From an uncultured Collinsella sp. (GTDB taxonomy: Bacteria > Actinomycetota > Coriobacteriia > Coriobacteriales > Coriobacteriaceae), in the NCBI GenBank assembly GCA_900761995.1, contig CAAFEY010000164.1, positions 1 through 21,910 of the forward strand: a stretch of 21,910 nt of DNA, read 5' to 3'. Each line of letters starts with the position of its first letter. Positions within the stretch are counted from its first letter, which is position 1. The notes beneath the pieces were generated by a model that searched no databases, had not been told where the DNA came from, and saw only the letters and a list, made by a program, of their open reading frames with translations. Below are positions 1 through 4,724 of this stretch, in pieces. The position numbers and the translations under genes were made by a program.

Positions 1-128
1 GAAATGCAGGCTATGGCAAGCGAAACGAGTTCCTTGGGCGGTTTCAGCAAAAGGTCGCTAGCAAAGAGTAATGCAAGCAGGGCAAAGCCGATTGTGTTCA
101 AGTATCTCGATTGATTTTGCGACAACAT
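1..128 (-). CDS. Partial small membrane protein, cut by window edge
   Basis: An open frame starts at ATG 128 and runs off the left edge; 42 residues are visible. It begins MLSQNQSRYLNTIG and then has a hydrophobic stretch (about residues 13-28) followed by a second apolar run near the edge, so it looks like an integral membrane protein. A ribosome binding site (GAAAGGA) sits just upstream and overlaps the end of the preceding disrupted secreted-peptide gene, whose stop is 12 nt away. The two were probably co-translated. I do not recognise the family. In small secreted-peptide loci such a partner can be an immunity or export protein, but that is only a guess from context. The local GC content is lower than in the core genes to the right. 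Confidence 0.5.
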   Translation of the reverse strand, partial: MLSQNQSRYLNTIGFALLALLFASDLLLKPPKELVSLAIACI

Positions 129-140
129 GGCAACTTCCTT

Positions 141-547
141 TCAGAACATGCAAATGAAAAGTCGGTACGATGTCATTGCGGTTGCAAAAAAGCCTCCGCC
201 AGGACCGGTTGCCACGAGACCGGCGATAACTTCAGCGGTGCCAGCAAGGTAGAGATCGCGCAGGCAAGCCTCCTCCTTCGCGTTCAGCTTGACCTTGTGA
301 GGGACGGGGCGGTTATTTGCAGATCCGTGAGAATCGCACCACGCCTTGGAATATGAATCCGCGCAGCGCCCGCGCTCAAAAAAAGGGATATATCGTAATT
401 TTCGTCGTAGTTGACTCAGACGTAGATATCGCTGCTCTCGGCGGGAGATCCCTCGTTGGCATAGGCTGCCGCAACGGGCACAAATGGTGTCATGACAAGG
501 GAGAGGCAAAGAGCTGCCGAGACGATGGAGGGCAGGCATTTCTTCAT
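141..547 (-). pseudogene. Disrupted gene for a small Sec-secreted peptide
   Basis: ATG 547 follows a strong AAGGAG site (6-nt spacer) and opens a 43-codon frame that stops at 416-418. It starts MKKCLPSIVSAALCL and shows a textbook signal peptide: lysines, a hydrophobic core and a likely cleavage after AYA (about residue 30). A second frame continues to the stop at 141-143 and carries two cysteines about nine residues apart, then a hydrophobic glycine-rich end (AGLVATGPGGGFFATAM). In the third frame the stretch between reads as a plausible Ser/Thr-rich segment up to a T7 run (about 378-384 on the plus strand). One or two indels, one of them at the T7 run, would join the parts. The intact product would be a roughly 120-residue secreted peptide that resembles a bacteriocin precursor in style only. 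It could instead be a genuine short peptide gene ending at 416, or the frames could be joined by slippage. Confidence 0.45.
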
Positions 548-576
548 GGCTGGCTCCTTAAACTGGCCTTTGATAG

Positions 577-830
577 TTACTCGATGTCGCCTCCTTCCGC
601 TTTATATCCGTTGTATTCGGCGTATTTCTTTAATAAGGCAAGAGGTTCTTCCTCTCCTTCGGATGAGCCGATGATGTTTCCTTGGTCATCCAGTATGAAT
701 ACGGACGGAATATGCTCAAGTTCATATTGGTCATTCACGGTCTTATCTTAATCTATGTATATGGGAAAGTCTCCTTCATGGACCGAGGCTTCGTTTTGAA
801 ACGGGATACCGCTTCGATTCGTTCCGGACG
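577..830 (-). pseudogene. Thioredoxin-fold (TlpA-like) remnant with in-frame stop
   Basis: Reading leftward, one frame gives DFPIYID, then a TAA (748-750), then DKTVNDQYELEHIPSVFILD and on to a stop at 577-579. The pattern matches the second half of TlpA/redoxin-type thioredoxin folds: a FPxxxD strand, a helix, the cis-proline IPS motif and a strand ending DDQGNIIG. The stop falls in the middle of this conserved stretch, which argues for decay rather than chance. No CxxC active site could be found upstream in any leftward frame, so the N-terminal half seems scrambled or lost; the right boundary given here is approximate. The remnant ends 29 nt before the secreted-peptide start, so it may once have helped oxidise that peptide's cysteines. 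That functional link is inference. Confidence 0.45.
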
Positions 831-1038
831 CGGATGTGGACGTAACTGGTCTCGGTGCCAAGTGCGATTTCAGTGCTGTATATGACTTAACGGGAATGTC
901 CGAGCAGTGCCGGAGTCTCCATCTGGATTGTTCCGACTGGAACATCAGCCCGAATACACTGCATAGCGACTCCAACAAGAACGTCCCCGGCGTAATCCTT
1001 CCCAAGGCATGGCAATAGACAAGTTCAAGTGAACGCAC
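831..1038. other. No convincing gene; low-GC degenerate stretch
   Basis: Frames on both strands are open for 60-100 codons here but none has a good ribosome binding site, a recognisable motif or GC-biased third positions like the core genes. The leftward frame continuous with the thioredoxin remnant starts at GTG 1038 and may be the eroded 5' part of that gene. Confidence 0.3.
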
Positions 1039-1072
1039 GAAGGCGGCTCCCTATGGTTCGGGAGCCGCCTTC
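1039..1072 (-). terminator. Strong hairpin after the 477-aa gene
   Basis: A perfect 13-bp stem (GAAGGCGGCTCCC with its complement) around an 8-nt loop lies 28 nt beyond the stop codon of the leftward 477-aa gene. Neither side has a clear T run, so it is not a textbook intrinsic terminator. It may still block read-through into the degenerate locus or protect the mRNA 3' end. Confidence 0.5.
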
Positions 1073-1100
1073 GCAATTCAACGGATGGGAAAACCGACTG

Positions 1101-2534
1101 TTAATTCAATTTGACCCAGATGGCGGGACGGACTCCGAGCAAGTCATCCTGCTCGCTCCCGTCATCGCCAAATTTGATATCGCCCATCTTGCACACGTAA
1201 TTGGCTAGGGGCTGCCCGACATAGTAGAAATCACTATAGTCTGAGCTGCCGCTGTACTTCTCGACGGTAGAGGTCCACCAGTCCTTAACTTTATCGTCCT
1301 TCACTGACTTTGCGTACCGGAAATCGTCCGATAGCGCGGGTTCGCAAAGGAGAAAGGAGTTGAGAATCGTGACGTCTCCGTCGATGAGGCCCCGCTCGAC
1401 ATCGCTGAAGGCGAAATCCCTGAAGCTGCCGTTCAGATAGTCGTATAGCGAGCTGGACTTGAAATCGGTTGCGTCGCCTTGCGTATCGAACGCCATCTCG
1501 TCGATGCACTGCTGGGTTACGAGAAGGGCCCTTCCGTCCTCCTTGTCGACTACGATCCATCTGATCGGTCTGCCGGCGACCGAGGTACCCTTATAGGTCG
1601 AAAGGTCTTCCGAATAGGTTCCGAACTCGACTGTCTGCCCGATCGACTTGCTGTCGATTGTCTCCTGTTCCGCCTTCATGTCCGCCCTCGCTTCGAGCAT
1701 GGACGGCAGGGGCGAGATGGCGACCATGACGGCAAGCAGGACGATGCCCGCGACAGCAGCAATGGCTATCTTCTTCCTCCTTTTCGAGAGGTTCGCAATC
1801 TTCGCACCGGCCTCTCTTGCCTTCTCGCCCGAATCCCCGTACCCCTGCTCGGCCAGCCTCTCGAGGCTTTCCTTGGCGGCCTCAGCTTCCTTCTTGTTGC
1901 CCTTCTCGAGTATCTCGACGCTCGTCTTGTAGACCCTGTCCCTCCTGGATTCATCCAGGAACGCGGTATCTTCCAGATCCGCCAGTTTCTCGCGCACGGC
2001 GCCGCAGTTCCAGCAGGTACCGCGCTTGAGGTTCACCGCACCGCAGCCGCAATGCCACCATCCATCGTGCTCGGAATGGACGCCCGAGCATTTGAAGGTA
2101 TCGGCCCCCATCTCGGAGAGCAGGGCATCGCGTTCCGACTCCTCGACCCCGTTGAGTGCGAGTGGCGCGGGGCTATCGATGTCGATCGGGTCGCCGAAGG
2201 AGGTCTCGCCGTCCGCTCGGGTCACAACGGCACGCGAGCCGGTGATAACAGACAGCTTGATTCTCACCGCCTTGGGCCTGAGCATCTCGCCGGCGGGCAG
2301 GTCGGCATCTAGGAGCGAGAAGTCGACGTTCTCCGTTTCCCCTCCCTCGCCCTCGAGTCCGACCGTGAACTCTATGCGGCTGATGGGTTTCGTCGATACG
2401 TTGACGATTTTTGTCTGGAGGAAGCAGACTCCCGTCTCGGTGTCCCTGGAGACCTGGACGGCCAGTACCCTGACGGGGCAGAGTTCCTGCCAGGAGGGGT
2501 TGGCGTCGCGGTAGACGATCTTGTACTTTGACAT
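1101..2534 (-). CDS. Zinc-ribbon, single-pass membrane protein with DUF6273 domain
   Basis: The 477-aa product has four parts. Residues 1-120 form a beta-rich N-terminal domain of unknown family. Residues 160-180 form a zinc ribbon with Cys162, Cys164, Cys174 and Cys177 (CGC then CWNC). A charged helical region (190-250) leads to KRRKK and one membrane helix (about 256-274). Residues 295-477 match the DUF6273 pattern: VEFGTY, PIRWIVVD, ALLVTQQ, SSLYDYLN, a tryptophan pair near 419 and a final GVRPAIWVKL. The positive charges before the helix predict N-in/C-out topology, so the ribbon would be cytoplasmic and DUF6273 outside. The start (ATG 2534) lies 2 nt after the stop of the 82-aa gene, so the two are translationally coupled. 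Function is unknown; the fold of DUF6273 is thought to be lectin-like, which would fit binding at the cell surface. Confidence 0.85.
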   Translation of the reverse strand: MSKYKIVYRDANPSWQELCPVRVLAVQVSRDTETGVCFLQTKIVNVSTKPISRIEFTVGLEGEGGETENVDFSLLDADLPAGEMLRPKAVRIKLSVITGSRAVVTRADGETSFGDPIDIDSPAPLALNGVEESERDALLSEMGADTFKCSGVHSEHDGWWHCGCGAVNLKRGTCWNCGAVREKLADLEDTAFLDESRRDRVYKTSVEILEKGNKKEAEAAKESLERLAEQGYGDSGEKAREAGAKIANLSKRRKKIAIAAVAGIVLLAVMVAISPLPSMLEARADMKAEQETIDSKSIGQTVEFGTYSEDLSTYKGTSVAGRPIRWIVVDKEDGRALLVTQQCIDEMAFDTQGDATDFKSSSLYDYLNGSFRDFAFSDVERGLIDGDVTILNSFLLCEPALSDDFRYAKSVKDDKVKDWWTSTVEKYSGSSDYSDFYYVGQPLANYVCKMGDIKFGDDGSEQDDLLGVRPAIWVKLN

Positions 2535-2536
2535 GT

Positions 2537-2785
2537 CTACACCTCGGGCAGGGCGTCTTCATCCGTTTTTGCGCTGGGCGCCGGCGCAGCTCGGTCTGGC
2601 AGTGCGCAGACGATCAGGCCGACCATGAGCGCCGTGCCGAAAAGGCCGATGAACCAGAGGATTCCCGCGCCATTGGTGTAATGCCCCTTGGCTCTGGCAA
2701 TCTTAACGAGCTCCGCCACGCCGCAGATGTTGGCGGCGATAGCCAGGAAAGGCAGGAAGAAGATTATCAGCTCCACGCTTCTCAT
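2537..2785 (-). CDS. Small two-helix membrane protein
   Basis: The 82-aa product has two apolar segments (about residues 4-24 and 40-62) joined by a short basic loop (AELVKIARAKGHYTN) and ends in an acidic, proline-rich tail. ATG 2785 was chosen because AAGGGA lies about 7 nt upstream. Longer upstream extensions of this frame overlap the divergent gene on the other strand and lack a start signal. The stop is 2 nt before the ATG of the 477-aa DUF6273 membrane protein, so they form a two-gene operon and may interact in the membrane. I do not recognise the family. Confidence 0.7.
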   Translation of the reverse strand: MRSVELIIFFLPFLAIAANICGVAELVKIARAKGHYTNGAGILWFIGLFGTALMVGLIVCALPDRAAPAPSAKTDEDALPEV

Positions 2786-2852
2786 TTTCGGTCCCTTCTT
2801 CTCGACCGCCCATCTCGACACCGGCGGTCCTCCGTTACTTCCGATAACACAA

Positions 2853-2881
2853 ATTCTAATGTCCCCACCTGCGAATTTGTT
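2853..2881 (-). promoter_or_regulatory. Possible promoter of the leftward two-gene unit
   Basis: TAGAAT (2853-2858, read leftward) matches the -10 consensus at five of six bases and sits about 68 nt upstream of ATG 2785. No good -35 is present at normal spacing; that position is occupied by the palindrome at 2872-2895. This arrangement would suit a regulated promoter. Confidence 0.3.
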
Positions 2882-2895
2882 GAGCAACAAATTCG
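2872..2895. promoter_or_regulatory. 24-bp palindrome, candidate operator between divergent genes
   Basis: CGAATTTGTTG and CAACAAATTCG form a perfect 11+11 inverted repeat around the central AG. It lies in the 247-bp gap between the leftward start at 2785 and the rightward start at 3033. No T run follows, so it is more likely a protein-binding site than a terminator. The cognate regulator is not known. Confidence 0.5.
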
Positions 2896-3019
2896 GATAT
2901 GCGAGTGGTCGGTTGAGCCGCGCAGGCGTTGAGCTAATTACTCTTTGCCGCTGCGGCAAGACCGGTGCGGACAACTTCGTCTGTCCTACGCTCTGCGATG
3001 TATCTACAAACCCTGAGCG

Positions 3020-3026
3020 AAGGGAG
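3020..3026 (+). promoter_or_regulatory. Ribosome binding site deciding the pilin-DUF6273 start
   Basis: AAGGGAG ends 6 nt before ATG 3033. The same frame stays open further upstream, but no earlier start has such a site, and 3033 puts the prepilin motif at the expected place near the N-terminus. Confidence 0.65.
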
Positions 3027-3032
3027 CCGCAT

Positions 3033-4040
3033 ATGCATGCAGCGGCAATTAACCTTCGGGGGGGGGTATCTCCTAGGAATACCCGCCTCCGAGGGCAATC
3101 TATCATCGAGTACGTCCTGATCATCGCCGTCATCGGCCTGGTCATTGTGTTCGCGGGACCCGGCGTGGCGGGGGCCATCAGAAACCAGTTCAACCTAGTG
3201 GGTAACACGCTCAATAGCGGGATTAGTGGAGGCGTCGAGGGCGGCGGCGCGTCCGGCGGCGGCTCCACCGGGGCCGATTCCGCGACCGTCCAGGCGGCCA
3301 TCGGCAAGGACGCGAAGGACTGGACACTCGACGAGCAGGAGGCCGTGGCCGAGGACATCTCCGCCAAGGGCGAGGCATCGTCCGCCTACGCCAAGGCGAA
3401 GGCCGCCATGGATGCGGGGACGAAGTTCTCCGTCAAGCTCACGAACGGCAAGACACTCGAGTACCGTATCATCGGCATCGATCATGATGATTTAGCCGAC
3501 GGCTCGGGCAAGGCTGGTCTTACGTTCGTGACCAAGAACGAAGCAATTGGCAAATATCTCATGAATGCCGATAATACCGCCGTCGGCGGATGGGAGAAGT
3601 GCGAGCTCCGCGCGAAGATGAACTCCGGCGAGATCTGGAACCTGATGCCCTCAGACTTCCAGTCCAAGGTGAAACCGGTCAGGAAGCTGACGAATAACGT
3701 CGACGGAACCGACAAGAACGCCGCCGTCACAGCAACAACCGACAAACTGTTCCTGCTCAGCTACTCCGAGATCGTCGAGACCCCCCAGAGCAGCTACGGC
3801 TGGTCTGAGTATCCTTGGATTGGCAAAGAGGGCACCCAGTACGAGGCTTTCAGGGATAAGGATATCAATAACAATGGGGACAACGATTGCCTGACGTTGC
3901 CGGCACGCGGCGAGTGGTGGGAGCGTTCGGTGCATCCGCAGTATTCTGTGTTCTTTGGAAGCGTCGGAAACAACGGTTTTCCCGGGGATAGCAACTTTGC
4001 GGCGGGTTCGAGTTTCGTCTGCCCGGCTTGGTGCTTCTAG
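3033..4040 (+). CDS. Flp/Tad-type prepilin N-terminus fused to a DUF6273-like domain
   Basis: The product is 335 aa. Residues 1-21 are a basic leader; G21-QSII-E26-Y27 is the GxxxxEY class III prepilin motif, with predicted cleavage after G21, followed by an apolar helix (about 28-49) typical of Flp/Tad pilins. A Gly/Ser linker (63-82) leads to a DUF6273-like domain: FSVKLTNGKTLEYRIIGID, GGWEKCELRAKMN, VKPVRKLTNNV, TDKLFLLSYSEI, GEWWERS and a terminal VGNNG...FVCPAWCF. Such folds end in a GxxPA(x)xx strand, as seen here. The natural reading is a pilin-anchored or cell-surface display protein; TadV/CpaA-type peptidase and Tad secretion genes would have to lie elsewhere. Codons 8-12 contain a G9 tract (3058-3066) that could switch expression. 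The gene diverges from another DUF6273 gene. Function beyond surface display is not known. Confidence 0.85.
   Translation: MHAAAINLRGGVSPRNTRLRGQSIIEYVLIIAVIGLVIVFAGPGVAGAIRNQFNLVGNTLNSGISGGVEGGGASGGGSTGADSATVQAAIGKDAKDWTLDEQEAVAEDISAKGEASSAYAKAKAAMDAGTKFSVKLTNGKTLEYRIIGIDHDDLADGSGKAGLTFVTKNEAIGKYLMNADNTAVGGWEKCELRAKMNSGEIWNLMPSDFQSKVKPVRKLTNNVDGTDKNAAVTATTDKLFLLSYSEIVETPQSSYGWSEYPWIGKEGTQYEAFRDKDINNNGDNDCLTLPARGEWWERSVHPQYSVFFGSVGNNGFPGDSNFAAGSSFVCPAWCF
3058..3066 (+). repeat. G9 homopolymer inside the pilin-DUF6273 frame
   Basis: Nine consecutive G bases lie 25 nt into the gene. With nine the frame is intact. With ten, translation would end at a TAG three codons past the tract. With eight, it would end at a TGA about 17 codons past. 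Poly-G runs of this length are classic slipped-strand sites in contingency genes. Confidence 0.8.
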
Positions 4041-4072
4041 ACATTTTGTCCTATAAGCCGACATATGGATAT

Positions 4073-4105
4073 AGGCCTGCGTAACCCCGCGCGGGCCTTT
4101 CTTTT
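4073..4105 (+). terminator. Intrinsic terminator of the pilin-DUF6273 gene
   Basis: AGGCCTGCG pairs with CGCGGGCCT (9 bp, one G-T pair) around an 8-nt loop, followed by TTTCTTTT. It starts 32 nt after the stop codon at 4038-4040. Confidence 0.75.
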
Positions 4106-4297
4106 GGCAAGCATACGAACAATTTGGGGTTCATGGCACAGGTAATCGGGTTGAAGAGAAATGGGGTCATACAGCGGCTCTCAGACGCCTGCCGCACTCC
4201 CCTACCATTACTACTGCGGCATCCTCGTATGGAGTCCATCCTGGTTGGCGTTTCGTTGCAACAGCCCACTTGTCCACCGATCAAGTGAACTACTGGA

Positions 4298-4365
4298 ATA
4301 AATACAGCGACACGCTTGTTCGTTACAGTCGCTATATCTGCGTAAATCGCCGCGATAAATACAGC
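4298..4365. repeat. Direct repeat ATAAATACAGC, two copies
   Basis: The 11-mer ATAAATACAGC occurs exactly at 4298-4308 and 4355-4365, 57 bp apart. It could be a pair of binding sites or the trace of a duplicated element; nothing in the window decides. Confidence 0.5.
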
Positions 4366-4390
4366 CTGTACTCGTCTGTATACCAGCTAC

Positions 4391-4483
4391 GCGTATGTAG
4401 ATTCATATCGCGTTAATAAATCGGCTCAAGCGCGTGCAAAACGCGCAAGTAGGCGCAAAAAGTGGTTATCGCGTAGGTAGATT
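4391..4483. repeat. Direct repeat GCGTA(T/G)GTAGATT, two copies
   Basis: Copies at 4391-4403 and 4471-4483 differ at one of 13 bases. Each has a TATCGCG word close by (4406-4412 after the first copy, 4467-4473 overlapping the start of the second). The 80-bp spacing is not a whole multiple of the earlier pair's 57 bp. Confidence 0.45.
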
Positions 4484-4495
4484 TTTGGCACCCTG

Positions 4496-4525
4496 TTGCT
4501 TAATCAAAATTAAGCAATTGCTTAA
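4496..4525 (-). terminator. Overlapping palindromes, possible back-up terminator
   Basis: TTGCTTAAT-CAAA-ATTAAGCAA (4496-4517) overlaps a perfect 16-bp palindrome, TTAAGCAATTGCTTAA (4510-4525). Read leftward, the second forms a hairpin followed by TTTT, so it could act as a second terminator after tRNA-Pro. The two hairpins exclude each other. A regulator-binding site is an alternative. Confidence 0.4.
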
Positions 4526-4527
4526 AA

Positions 4528-4558
4528 CAAAAAAGGTCAGGCACGAGGTGCCTGACCT
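4528..4558 (-). terminator. Intrinsic terminator of tRNA-Pro
   Basis: Read leftward, AGGTCAGGCAC pairs perfectly with GTGCCTGACCT (11 bp, 3-nt loop) and is followed by TTTTTTG. It lies 9 nt beyond the encoded CCA of tRNA-Pro. Confidence 0.85.
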
Positions 4559-4567
4559 GTAAACTTC

Positions 4568-4644
<77 letters not shown>

Positions 4645-4686
4645 AAGCTTTTGTTTGTTGCTCTGCTCTCGCTCGCAACAGGGAGT

Positions 4687-4716
4687 ATATTAACCCGAAA
4701 CTTTAGCCTTGTGCAA
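4687..4716 (-). promoter_or_regulatory. Probable promoter of tRNA-Pro
   Basis: Read leftward, TTGCAC (4711-4716) and TAATAT (4687-4692) are 18 bp apart, within an AT-rich gap between coaBC and the tRNA. Transcription would start about 35 nt before the mature tRNA 5' end. Confidence 0.5.
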
Positions 4717-4724
4717 GAACTTTT

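Larger units (their letters stand above)
4106..4495. other. Gene-free stretch, lower GC, short repeats
   Basis: No frame here combines a ribosome binding site, a start and a recognisable product. The best leftward frame (4051-4284) would start at TTG, has no motif and overlaps the terminator. The second half is AT-richer than the flanks and contains two pairs of direct repeats plus three CGCGATA/TATCGCG words (4351-4357, 4406-4412, 4467-4473). Confidence 0.5.

Noticed and set aside
880..1030. Leftward frame reading METPALLGHSR, similar to the LGH motif of tyrosine recombinases
   Set aside because: Only four or five residues match, a stop follows directly, and no catalytic Arg/His/Tyr context is visible. 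It is probably chance in degenerate DNA.
2945..2959. Inverted repeat TTGCCGC-T-GCGGCAA upstream of the pilin gene
   Set aside because: A 7-bp arm with a one-base centre in GC-rich DNA is weak, and no promoter element aligns with it; not listed as a feature.
2688..3032. N-terminal extension of the pilin-DUF6273 frame
   Set aside because: The frame is open upstream, but it would overlap the 82-aa gene on the other strand and cross the operator palindrome. ATG 3033 has the ribosome binding site and fits the prepilin leader length.
2786..3367. Upstream extension of the leftward 82-aa membrane protein
   Set aside because: It runs antisense through the prepilin gene and has no start signal; AAGGGA before ATG 2785 marks the real start.
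4051..4284. Leftward 77-codon frame after the pilin gene
   Set aside because: It would start with TTG without a ribosome binding site, overlaps the terminator at 4073-4105 and has no recognisable feature.
1..4567. CRISPR array, insertion-sequence ends or reverse transcriptase of a diversity-generating element
   Set aside because: I looked for regular repeat-spacer units, transposase motifs and a reverse transcriptase YxDD frame and found none. The short repeats at 4298-4483 are too few and irregular for CRISPR.
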